Shown here piece after piece: positions 47,046 to 58,900 of a stretch of DNA of 64,000 nucleotides. The translations under genes and the position numbers were made by a program. This DNA comes from Malania oleifera. Taxonomy: Eukaryota > Streptophyta > Magnoliopsida > Santalales > Ximeniaceae. Location: positions 80,504,272 through 80,568,271 of the forward strand of contig NC_080419.1 in the NCBI RefSeq assembly GCF_029873635.1, given 5' to 3'. The notes under the pieces are model-generated. The model worked only from the letters and a program-made list of their open reading frames with translations. It did no database searches and had not been told where the DNA came from. Within the stretch, counting starts at the first letter, position 1, and every line of letters begins with the position of its first letter.

Positions 47046-48047
47046 ACCCACCAAACAACTTGTATTTCAAGTCATCTAAGAATTGAAAATAGGCCAATCT
47101 CCAAACCTTGTTCAACATTAAAGGACCTAAAAAAGCCCAAAAACCCACAACAAATCCAAATGGCATGCCCAAATAGAACCACCTCAAATCAATCCATTCA
47201 TCTCTTTCATTGTGCCAATTTAGTTTTAGAACTAGAGGTGTTTCAGTTTCTATGCATTCATCTGCAAGTGGTAGACCACAGATCTCTTGGTTGCCAATGA
47301 AACTGAGCAAAGTGAAGCTTTGGATCTAGGTACCTAAAGGAAATCCGCCCGAGAAGTTGTATGACAAATTTAAATATTCCAAGAATGTCAAACTTGACAT
47401 ACTTTGAGGAATTATGCCTGAAAGTTTATTCATTGATAAATCAATAGCCTTTAGTGATGTCATGTTACTGATTTTATCTTAGATCCTTCCTTGAAGTTTG
47501 TTCATGGATAGGTTTAGGGATAACAAACCTTTAAGATGGGTCAACTCTACAGGGATCTCTCCATATAAGTTGTTGCATGAAATGTCAATGCTTGTTAATT
47601 GAAAGAGAGAACTGCTGAATTCATTCTACAATTGCTTTATCACAACCATTGCTTTATCTAAGAATACATCTATATCATTGAACAAAAATAATTCCGAATA
47701 TATTGGTTTATTAATCATTACGTTGTAGTTACCAAAGCATGTCGGAATGGCTCCAGAGAGATTGTTTTGTGCAAGGTCCAAGATTTGAAGAAAATAGAGA
47801 TGACAGAGCTGGATGGAAATACTGCTACTCAACTTATTTGTGTGAAGAATAAGGACTCGAAGTTGGGGTAGGCTTTCTCCTATCAATAACGGTATTCTTC
47901 CATAAAACTTATTTTCACTAAGATCCAAAACTTGTAAATAATGAAAACTTGGCAATGTCTTAGACAAGTTTCCAGAGAGCTTGTTCTTGCTCAAGTGTAG
48001 TGATCCAAGCCAAGTTAGAGAACCCATGGAACTTGGTATTTTTCCTA
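47032..48047 (-). pseudogene. RLP pseudogene copy 2 (C-terminal third)
   Basis: Minus-strand pieces 48047-47626 (KIPSSMGSLTWLGSLHLSKN and following LRRs, to the island) and 47310-47032 (FIGNQEICGLPLADEC, the C-terminal cap, then the transmembrane segment and tail ending FGGFRFV) match the last ~350 residues of the intact gene at high identity. Stops separate them at about 47480-47626. The 5' side breaks at about 48047, exactly where the 4-kb unit starts, so the N-terminal two thirds are gone. The 153-aa ORF beginning at 48087 is a chimera of unit sequence and RLP, not a real start. Confidence 0.8.
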
Positions 48048-51000
48048 CCAGAAGAGGATCCCCTTGCAGGCAATCAGATGGTTGCAATTGTCACTTTTCC
48101 ATGATTTTTCTGAGATATAAAAACAAGTAATGTGAGGATACAAAGTTGCTATTTGATTGAAACCTGAAGTGTTTTGATTCAATGAAGGGAATTCAACAAA
48201 TGATGCTGCAACCATGACGAGGTTTGAAAATGAAAGATATTAGTTGTTTTAAAACTAGTAATTTCCATGGGAGCCAATTTGGAAGGAAAAACAAAGATGA
48301 TCATAATACATTCAAAACAATAAAATTTATCACTTTGTAATGCTTGCCAATGCTTGTGTAATGTCTACCAATGCTTAAGCCTAGGGTAGTTAAAGCCCTA
48401 TCTTTGAGATCTACTAATTCAAATTTATTTAGTGCATTATAAGATGTGAAAGCCATATAACTAGAAATTTCAAAAGAATTTTTATGAAATTTGATTCCAG
48501 GAGAAGAATTCTAATTAAACCCCAAAAAGCAACACAATGAAAAGTTTTGAAAGATGGAAAAAAAAAAGAATTCAGGGGTAGGTGAATCCCATGGAAGCTT
48601 ATTTGGAGAGAAAAAAAAATAAAGAAAAAGGAAAAGAACACAATGTCCAAACAACTAAAAATCACTCCAATCCCTATGACCACTCAACCATGCCATTGCA
48701 ACAATCTGAAAAGATCATTGACCTTATTGTCCAATAAGATCATTGAGGGAAACAAAATAGAAATTACAATGGAAAGAAATGTGAATCAAAATGAAAAATT
48801 TTATTAATTCTTTACTTCTACGCAGTTTCGGATGAATAAATTGCATATGATCGTAAGTTGATTGTAGATATGATAGGTGCACACAGCAGCACATGGCATA
48901 AGGGTTGGACTAAATAATTTTTCCTGTCTCTTAAGCTTCTTCTGCAGTCCCATCGCTTTAGTTTACATATGCAATTTTGAATTGATTCTCTATTTTTTGA
49001 CGATTGCACTGTAGGAATTCACTGGACATCTCTTAAATTCTTCAAGCAGAGGATAAATGTGCAATCAGGTAGGTCAACTTGTAAGTCTCAAGTAATTTCC
49101 TAATATGAAACTAAACAATGCTGCAAATATGTCAATGAAATTCGAGTTCAGCGAATGGATTCCCATTAAAGCTCACTCATGTTAGAGGATCGACATATAC
49201 ACAAAGAAGTAAAAGAAATAAAGAAAAGTAAATTTGGAGTGGATATTGATGAATGATGACCTATCCATGAAATTACTACACATGACAATCTTCTACAGAC
49301 AAAACCTGGAGAGGAATGTTTTGAATCCAAACTTGATACATGAATTCATGCTCCACAACTTAGGTTATTTTGCTTTCTGAGATTGATCCTAGTCACTTTT
49401 TTCTCCCTCACACAGTTATAGGAAGTTTTTAACATATATGACTTCCATAACTTGCTTCCTATAAACTTTTTTCAATTTTTTGTCTAGCAGAAAGTGCTTT
49501 TTTTTTTTTAATAAGAAACTTCAAATGAATAAATAAATAAACAAATAATTTTATAAGCGAATTACAACATAATTTTATGGGAGTAGATATTGTCAAGAGA
49601 CCATGCTTGTGGTCTAAAATGTTCATTCAACTCTCATATTACATTTGTTCCCTCCATTTTCAATCTCATTAGTAGCTGTTACATTTTGGGAATCCCACTT
49701 ATGAGCTTGTCCCACAATGAAAAATTAGAGTAAAAGATGGGTGCTTATATATATGGTTAGCCCCAGGACTCAATAAGCTTAAACTTTTAGGTCAAGTTGG
49801 TGTTCAACCATGTGTATTAAGCCCACTCATGAACACTTCCAGCACTAACATTATGACATCATTATAGTTATGAGACATTGGCAAATAACAAACCTTAGAC
49901 ATTGGCAAATAACACAAATTATAGCTTAAACTTTTAGGTCAAACAAGTTACTATCGTTGGTGTTATCTTTCTTTCCAAAATATGAAACTTTGCCATGGAT
50001 AGTGTCAAACAAGTTACCACTGTTGGTTAAAAATATTGTTTGAGGAAATCTATGCTTGCACATCAATATGACTGTATTTTTTTCCCGATTTGATGCTGCT
50101 TCCTTCATTTTCCTTTCAACATGTTACCAGTACGAAAAAGAATTAGGCCATAAGACAGGTGTTTTAGGCATATTGTTTTAGAACGGTAGAAGATGTTTTG
50201 GCCTTGTAGGCATATTGTTCTTAATGCTGGGAAGATGTCTATTATATTCTGGTTTACTAGAAGGATTCTAATTGAAGCTCACTCAGGTTCCAAGATGCAT
50301 GTCACACAGCACTCTCCAAAGTATATAGCTGCTTCCCCTAGCTCTTAAAAAATTTATGGTCTTAGTGGCATGTTACAAATGACAAACTTTCTATGGATGA
50401 AAAGCCTATAGATAAATGTTTTGAATGCAATAAATTTCAAAAATCCAACTAATTAAACAAGAACATAAAAACCAGACTCAGCAATAGATGAACAAATAAA
50501 TAAATCTAATATAGATATCCTATCAGGCCAATCAAAATAGAGGGTAAATTTGAAATCACATACATAAAGTCAAGTGATGAGAGATGGTAGTTAAAAATCA
50601 GATTTTTTTTTTCTTTTATTGTTTTAAGCACAACAATTTCATTTTCTCCTCCCTCATGCCATGGGCTGTTGTGAGTACGTATCATATCTATGATTAACAT
50701 CACTCATAGTTTCAGTTTTCCCTTTAGACGAGAACACTTTCACTCTATCGCCACATGAAAGTTTTGCTCTCCCCCCCCCCCCTAAGAAAATCATAGAATA
50801 CTACTTTAAATGCAAATGGTGATTGGTTTAGCATCCATTTTCTTTCTTTTATTTTTATTTTTTTCTTTTTAGACTAAATGGCTCTAAATAAGCTAATGAA
50901 ATATTGTATCGAGTTGATCAGTTTTGTAGCTTCTCATGGCATGATTGATTCAAGAATATTCCTTTTCTTATTATGTATATATTGAATATACAGCTTAAAT

Positions 51001-52263
51001 ATTGTGATGAGTACATACTGAGTTGATGACTATAAAAAAACATGTTTCCTTATTTGTCCGCCTTCCATTGTTGTATAAGCAATCGTAATTCAAACCAACT
51101 AAAATAGAAACCAAGTTGGTTTTCAAAAGTATGAACATGCATTTACATACCTGAAAAAGAATCATGAACAAAATTAAAGCAATAAAATAGTATATATCAC
51201 CAATCTCAGCCTAAATAAACACACAAAAAACCACAGAGAGGCGGAATTGCCTTGTGATACCAGCTACAACAATCTTTACTGCTTTCTGTCTGCTTAACAA
51301 TGTCTTCACTGGTTCGCATGGTAAGAAACCTTTGGCGAAATAAATTAATTCGTTGATTAATATATGCTAATAATGAATCATTTCAATTTTCATCAATGAA
51401 ATGTACAAATCATTTTCCACTTGGCAGAGGCAGTTAAACCATTAGTTTTCAGTGATTGAAGTTCCAAATGAAAACAAAGGTTGGTAAAAAATGCATAACT
51501 TGTAATGCAATTTGGAACAAATAAAAAATTGAATATTGATTGTTGTGTTGTGATTTGTGACAGTGAGGAATGAGACCTCAACTCAATTATGGCTTTAATT
51601 TACAGGACCAAGTTGAACAAAATCCAAAATAATTAAATTTACCTCATCCCACCATCTTCAACTTGTAATTTCCATCAACTCATTGCAATTTCAACATGTA
51701 GTTTTGAACCCATGTAACATCCTTGTGAACTTTTACTTTCAATTTTATGTCCAGGAGATGGTAGGATTGTCAAGATACCAAGCATGTGGTCTAAAATGGT
51801 AGGATATTTTATCTTAGTTAAGGTCAAGAAGAACATCCTTTTAAACGCAGAGATGCAATCTTTATCTAACCTTAAGAAGGGCCTTGACTAACATCACAGT
51901 TAAACTAATGGCCATTAAGGAACAGAATGAAAATAAAAAATAAAAAAAGAAAAGAGAGAGAAGAGAATATATAAAAGATGCACATAAATAGAATTATCAA
52001 TTTTGTTCCATTTCATTCTATTTTTATGTATCAAAAATTACGTAGAATGTTTTGAATGCAAAGTTAGGACTTGCCTAAATAAGAAAGATGAAATGTCAAT
52101 AGTATTTTTTGGAGTGCCAATTACAAATTTCTTTGTAGATAAATATGAAGTGTTAATAGTCATGAACGTCTATTATAACTACGCCATTGAAATACATATT
52201 CCAAAATAATATAAAATTAACTTGTTCAAATTGCAATTTCTATAGTGTAAGTATTCAGAACAT
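48048..52263. repeat. Copy 4 of the ~4-kb unit, joined to RLP copy 2
   Basis: Begins with GAAGAGGATCCCCTTGCAGG (compare 61242) and follows 61250-63750, then 4340-5300 and 13740-14240. It contains the signal-peptide-like exon at 51233-51320 and a poly-C run (about 50771-50782). From 51990 it follows 26164-26540. No gene seen. Confidence 0.65.
51233..51320 (+). pseudogene. Signal-peptide-like exon, copy 4
   Basis: Best preserved relative of 5041-5131: the frame reads ERRNCLVIPATTIFTAFCLL and then NNVFTGSHG before ATG|GTAAGA at 51320/51321. The initiating ATG is ACA. The hydrophobic core and donor are intact, but no downstream exon was recognised. Confidence 0.35.
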
Positions 52264-52541
52264 TTTATTGTTAAATTACCACTTTACCTAAAAACTTAAG
52301 CTTTTAGGTTGGTCAACAATGTATATCAAGTTTTAACACTCCCCCCCATATTCAACTAGACAGCAGGTGGAGAGAGAAACACGCAATAAATTTTTAAATA
52401 CTACAAAATAAATGCAGGCGACGAGACTTGAAAACAGGACCTCTTGGTAACCAGCTCTGATACGATGTTAGATTACCACTTTACCTAAAAGCTTACTTTT
52501 AGGTTATGGGCTAACAATGTATATCAAGCTTTAAAACTTAT
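52264..52541 (-). mobile_element. TRIM element (terminal-repeat retrotransposon in miniature), near-complete
   Basis: LTRs of about 70 bp at 52269-52338 and 52466-52536 both begin TGTTA(A/G)ATTACCACTTTACC. Beside the left LTR is a run of C (GGGGGGGAG on the minus strand, a polypurine tract). Beside the right LTR is CCAGCTCTGATACGA, a primer-binding site on the minus strand with one mismatch to TGGTATCAGAGC. A TTTAT duplication flanks the left side; the right reads TTAT after a base loss. About 127 bp internal, no ORF, which is the TRIM definition. Confidence 0.75.
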
Positions 52542-52666
52542 TACTTTCCATTGCAACTAGTTAAATGTCAACACTCTGCGGCCGAGTAACATGATCAAAT
52601 ATTGAGAGCAAATACTTTCGCATTTTTATTTCCTTGTATGACTTTATCCAACAAGCATAAACAACC

Positions 52667-52717
<51 letters not shown>

Positions 52718-52791
52718 TATTACCTTTCTTGCCTACCTTCCATTCTTTTCTAACATTGTGATCTTCCTATAATGCCATTATTATGCTTCAA

Positions 52792-52853
<62 letters not shown>

Positions 52854-52880
52854 GAGATTATTTATGTTATTATATATATA
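52542..52880. other. AT-microsatellite-rich flank
   Basis: (AT)n arrays at about 52671-52712 and 52795-52848 lie within sequence matching 33538-33740. Non-coding. Confidence 0.7.
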
Positions 52881-53350
52881 ATAACATAGGAGTAGACTTT
52901 TCGATAAAGCATTGGTATAAAGAAGGAAATAAAGTGGCAGATGCCTTGACTCGTCAAGGTACTAGGGGAAGGAATAGGTTGTTTACAAATAGTAGTCAAC
53001 TCCCTAGAGTTATCAATGGGTTATATAAATTAGAGAATACAGGTACAGCTTATTTGAGGTATGTTTAGTTGTTTTCCTATTGGTTTTGGTCTATGCTTTA
53101 TGTTATTTATCTTTTGTTTGTTTTGTTGTGTGATATTTGGTTTGTAGGCCTTTGTTTTGTTTGGATTTGATTGGTTTTGTAAGCTTATTTTGGTTGGATG
53201 TTGGTGTTGTTATGTGGGAGGTCTTTAAAGGTTTGTCTTTTGTCCCTCCCTTTAAATATCTTGTAACCACGGTATTCCTCTGCCAAAAGTGAGGGTTTAT
53301 CAATAAATAAATGGAGATCCCACCCTTCTTAAAAAATATATAACATAGGA
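52881..53350 (+). mobile_element. 5'-truncated LINE with RNase H tail and 11-bp target duplication
   Basis: ATAACATAGGA occurs at 52881-52891 and 53340-53350. The insert opens inside the RNase H domain (VDFSIKHWYKEGNKVADALT, + strand from about 52895), reaches a stop near 53066, then shows the LINE 3' UTR with TTGTAACCACGGTATTCC (about 53268), AATAAATAAATGG and a short A tail. A different subfamily from the copy with the GFRFV terminus, since its ORF end differs. Confidence 0.8.
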
Positions 53351-53360
53351 AATTATTCAA

Positions 53361-53406
<46 letters not shown>

Positions 53407-55825
53407 AAATTCACCATATCAAATTCGTGTTTCCATAGTCCAGAGAGGAATGAATTTACTATAACAGGAGGAAGATTTACTATAACAGGTTGGTGGACAG
53501 CACTCTGGGTGTTTCTTTTCTAGTTAGGTGCAAATTTTATATATTACAAAATTTTCTTACCATAAAACATATTATTAAACATGAATTATCAAAATTTCTC
53601 TATTCTCATTACTTTAAAGCTAGCTATGTCTAATTTACTTTGAAACAATTTTGTATGGTCATCATTATAGTGATATAGAACATAGAATTAAAAAAAAAAA
53701 AGGAATTTAATAACAAATGCATCTTGAAAATATTTCATGTTTTGACTACTTTATAGTAAGGCCAAAAAAATAATTAAAGTGCAAAACAATGAAGTAATAT
53801 GGTTTAATGACAGACTTTTTGTTGAAATTTAGTAGGATTCACTTATAAATGTTGGTATTAGGACAAATTGGCAATAAAAAATGAGGTGAAAATTTTCTCC
53901 TTTCTGCAGCTTAATAACCCTACAGGGTTCGATAAATAAATGATTTAAGATTTTTTAATTGTGGGAATCAATTTTGTGTTTATTATTTTTGTTTCACTCT
54001 TAGAAGGATGATGAGCATAAAGGCAATAAAATTCAAAATTTGACCCAAAATATAGTAAACAAAAATTTCATTTGTTTAAACCTACTCAAAATATATAATT
54101 TTAGAAAACTCTCAAGTAAGCAGAAGTAAAGGTTCTAGTTCAAATTAATTTCACATTCTCACTCCTTTTTTTGTCTTCCTTATGCTTCTAGACTTGAGCA
54201 GAAATTTTTCAATAAATTCATTATATTAAGTAAATTCATTATATATATATATATATATATATTCATATATTAAGTAAATTCATTATATTAAGATCACAAG
54301 AGATTATATTACAGTAAATTTTATTTTTATTTCATAGCAATTGATATGACTTTGTTGCAAAAAATTATCCATGAATATTACCTTGGACCTATATAAACAC
54401 AATGAAAATAAATCAATGGGTACTTTTTTTGGGTAAAAATGTTGCATAGGCCACAAATAGTATCACATGGAGAATAAGTTTTTTAAGTATACAAATAATT
54501 ACATATACACAATAATAATAGTTTTATATACACTTGTAATAAGACATCATTAGAGTTTGTTCAAGGAATTAACATAAGAGGCAAATAGATGAACATCAAC
54601 CATACAAAAAGTCAACATAAATAAAGAAGATGAGTACCAAGATGGGTTTGTTGACAAATAATGAAAAAAATTCATCGATACAAACACATAATTAAACAGA
54701 AAATAGAAGAATAGAATGATGTATCAAAGACAAAGCTAGAAGTATCTTTAAATGATCATACACACGCATAGACCGATGGACGCACTCAAAAGGACATCAA
54801 AATTTGATAGAAATAAATATGGGATTCTTAAATTCGTGAGAAACTACTATTACGAGTATAACTAAAAGTTACAATTTCCTAAATGCATCACACATCTATA
54901 GGTCATTAGTATCAAGTTGACACCATCCAGTCAACATTGTCTCTATATTCTCCTTACAACTTTAGAGCTTTATTCTCAAAGTAGTGCATATGAGTATCTT
55001 ATATTCAACTAGTTTTTTAGTTTTGTTCAAATGAAAATTTTAAGGAGAACAATAAATTTTTGCTAAGAAATTTAAATTAATTATTAGACTCCAAGAAAGT
55101 AGGGGATTACATATCTTGCGTTTAGGAGCATGGACTTCAGACCATAAATTTGTATTTGTGTAGATTTGCACAAAGCTTAGAATATAATTATATTAAAAGT
55201 ATTTATAAAATGGACACGAATCCAAATCCAAGGTCAAAATTTTTTGTTCTCAAACACTATCCCAATTTTGCAAATGGCTTAGCTAAAGTGAAAAGACAAT
55301 ATTCCTTCTAATTGTCTAAATGAACTGTCAATATTACATTTCTTATAATATATTAAGGATAACCAGGAATAAAATGTTTAAAAGTAGACACAAATGAATT
55401 ATTAGATATCATGGGTTTTGAATTGGAATATATATACATTACGTTCCATTTTTTATTTTTTTTTAGGTTTATATATCTAGTCTACTTCTGCTTTGCAGCT
55501 TAGCTGATAATATATTTGGGAAGAAATTGAGCAAACATGATGATCCATCCATGAATTTATGAAAATTAATTGGAAAACACAAATATCAATCACATCTAAA
55601 AAGCATACATATGCCCACCCACTCTACCTAGTTTACTACTGCTGATTGGACTAGTGATGTACAATAGCATTACAAATAGATGTAATGGCCTAATAGCTAA
55701 CAGATAAATCTATGAGATCATCTTTCTAGTACTATATGAAGTTGTAATTTATATGATGATAAATTTTAAAAATTGCACAAATAATATTGCATAGTGCAAA
55801 CTTATAAACTAAACATTTACATACA
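53351..55825. other. Intergenic region downstream of the RLP gene
   Basis: (AT)n at 53364-53402 and 54239-54262. 54330-55825 duplicates the flank of RLP copy 2. 53410-54300 has no match that I noticed in the window and no convincing ORF. Confidence 0.55.
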
Positions 55826-55980
55826 ATTATTATTATTATTATTATTATTTTGAATAATGCAATCTTTATTGATATGCCCTCACTTTTGGCGGAGGAATAC
55901 TGTGGTTACAAGACAAACATTGGGATATTACAGATAAAGGACCTGATAAAAACACAAAAACTTTAAACAAATCTAAACCC
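55826..55980 (-). mobile_element. LINE-derived terminal exon sequence of the RLP gene
   Basis: The minus strand carries GGTTTAGATTTGTTTAA (five codons GFRFV plus stop), a LINE 3' UTR shortened by about 100 bp, CTTGTAACCACAGTATTCC (about 55897-55915) and the polyadenylation signal AATAAA (55864-55869), then an (ATT)n tail at 55826-55850. No target duplication is evident. It is shared with RLP copy 2 and absent from copy 3. Confidence 0.8.
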
Positions 55981-58900
55981 ACCAAACAACTTGTATTTCA
56001 AGTCATCCAAGAATTGAAAATAGGCCAATCTCCAAACCTTGTTCAACATTAAAGGACCCAAAACAGCCCAAAAACCCACAACAAATCCAAATGGCATGCC
56101 CAAATAGAACCACCTCATATCAATCCATCCATCTCTTTCATTGTGCCAACTTGGTTTTAGAACTAGAGGTGTTTCAGTTTTTGTGCATTCATCTACCAAT
56201 GGTAGACCACAAAGCTCATGGTTGCCAATGAAACTGAGCGGAGTGAAGCCTTGGATCTGGGTACTTAAAGGAATTTTGCCCGATAAGTTATTGTATGACA
56301 AATTTAAATATTCCAAGAATGTCAAACTTGACATACTTTGAGGAATTATGCCAGAAAGTTTATTCATTGATAAATCAATAGACTCCAACGATGTCATGTT
56401 GCCGATTTTATCTGGGATCCTTCCTTGAAGTTTGTTCATGGATAGGTTTAGGGATAACAAACCTTTAAGATGGGTTAACACTGCAGGGATCTCTCCATAC
56501 AAGTTGTTGCATGAAATGTCAATGCTTGTTAATTGAGGGAGAGAACTGCTGAATTCATACTGCAATTGCTTTATCACAACCATTGCTTTATCTGGGTGTA
56601 TTCCTTTATCATTGAAAATAAAGAATTTCGAATCTATTGGTTTGTTAATCATTGCGCTGTAGTTACCAAAGCATGTCGGAATGGCTCCAGAGAGATTGTT
56701 CTGTGCAAGGTCCAAGATTTGAAGAGAATAGAGATGACAGAGATGGATGGAAATACTGCCACTCAACTTATTTGTGCGAAGAATAAGGACTCGAAGTTGA
56801 GGTAGGCTTTCTCCTATCAATAACGGTATTCTTCCAGAAAACTTATTTTCACTAAGATCCAAAACTTGTAAATAATGAAAACTTGGCAATGTCGTAGACA
56901 AGTTTCCAAAGAGCTTGTTCTTGCTCAAGTGTAGTGATCCAAGTGAAGTTAGAGAACCCATGGAACTTGGTATTTTTCCTACTAAATTATTGTTGTCCAA
57001 TCGCAATACCAATAAATTTTTCCAATTCAGCCAACAATCAGGAATTTCTCCGGACAAAAAATTTTTTGACAGATCTAAATGGTATAAACTAGATTCCAAA
57101 TCTACCATTTTATTGCACAAAAAGGAAACAAGAGATCCATTCAAGTAATTATTTGAAAGATCTAAATAGCTTAGTGTAGCAGGTATAAGAGGCAACGGGC
57201 CTTGGATCTGGTTTTGAGATAGATCCACATCGGAAAGTTGGGGCATATTGGAAAACCCTGTTGGGATTACACCTAATATTGAAGCATTTGATAGGTATAA
57301 ATATTCCAATTCCCTCTGTGTTTGAAGCCATGAAGGAAATAATTGGGGTCCTATATGAATTGACCTTAGTGAAATTTTACGTAGTTGAAATGGAGGAAGC
57401 CAATTGGGGCTTATTTGCAAGCCCAATGGGTTTGAATCAGCAATGAACAACTTCAGCCTTGTCAGATTTTTAAAGTGAACTTCTGAAATGGTGCCTTCCA
57501 AAGAATTCTTAGAGATGTCCACACTTTCTAATTTAGAGAGACTCCCAAGAGTTTCTGGAACACTCCCATTGAAAAGATTGGAATAAATTTGTAAGCTCGT
57601 CAAGGATGATAATTTCCCTATAGACATAGGAAGTGGGCCTGAAATGGAGTTGCGGGAAATATCAAGCACGGACAAACTTTTAAGTTCTCCGAAATGCTTG
57701 GGCAATTGGCCTGACTCTAATGTTTCCTTGGCCCACGAATCAAATGAATAATCTCCAAAAATTTCAGAAATATCTCCACTGAGTTGGTTCCCTGCCAAAT
57801 CTAAAACTCTCAAATTGAAGAGGTTTCCCAAGGATGTCGGAATCCGTCCTTCAAATTCATTACCAGATAATCGGAGTTTTGTGAGTGATTTCAGGTTGCC
57901 AATAGCACCAGAAATTGATCCTTGAAAATGATTGAAAGAAAGATCGAGTATTGTGAGTGATGTTAGGTTGCCAATAGCACCAGAAATTGATCCTTGAAAA
58001 TTATTGTAAGAAAGATCGAGACTTTGGAGGCTGGTTATGTCATACAACCACTCTGGTATTGCAAAGTTGAATTGGTTATGAGCAAGATTAAGGAACCGAA
58101 GAGTAGTTAGGTTCCGTAGAGGGGTGGGAAGCAAACCAGGAATTAGGTTCCAACTCAGATCAAGGGAAGTAATAGAAGAGAGACCAGAAAACCAGTTGGG
58201 TGTGGTCGAGTTCAAATTGCAAAGAGAAAGGTCCATGGATCGAAGAGTAGTGGACATGTTTTGAAGATATATTGGAATTGAACCCTCTGTAAAATAGGTG
58301 CCATGCAGATTGAGTGAAACAAGAGAAGTGAGACGGGAGAGCCATGCAAATGTGGAAGAATTCATGAAAGAGTTAGAGGAGAGATCAAGAGCGACAAGGG
58401 AAGAAAAATTGACATAAGAAAGAGGAAGATTATGGCTGAGGTAACAATCACTCAAGAGCAACGTGGATAAGGAAGGGAGGATGTTCATTACTTGAAGCCA
58501 ATTATTAGATGCCCGGCTAAGATTGACAGAGCTCATGTCGAGGAATTCAATTAAGGAGAGATGAGAAATCCATCTTACGTCATCCGTAACGTACAAATCA
58601 TAATTCCTTCCAAGATCAAGATAATGCAAGCTTGAAAGATTCCCAAGTTGAGGAGGAATGGGGCCCACAAATCCCGTAGAATAAAGGTTAAGATAAGCGA
58701 GATTGGGGAGGGAACCAAAGAACTGTGGAATCCGAAGTCCCTGAAAATCATTGAGACTCAAGTCCAGATGCTGAAGATGTTTCAATTGCAGCAAAAAGAC
58801 GCTTATGTTCCCACCCAAACTGGACCTCTCGTACCCAACCAAAGACTCTTCATAATAATAAGAATAACCATCAAGAGGGAATGTATTGGAGAGGTTGAGA

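Noticed and set aside
47626..48087. 153-codon ORF as a small LRR gene
   Set aside because: Its start codon lies in the 4-kb unit and the frame is a truncated RLP pseudogene without a signal peptide or C-terminus.
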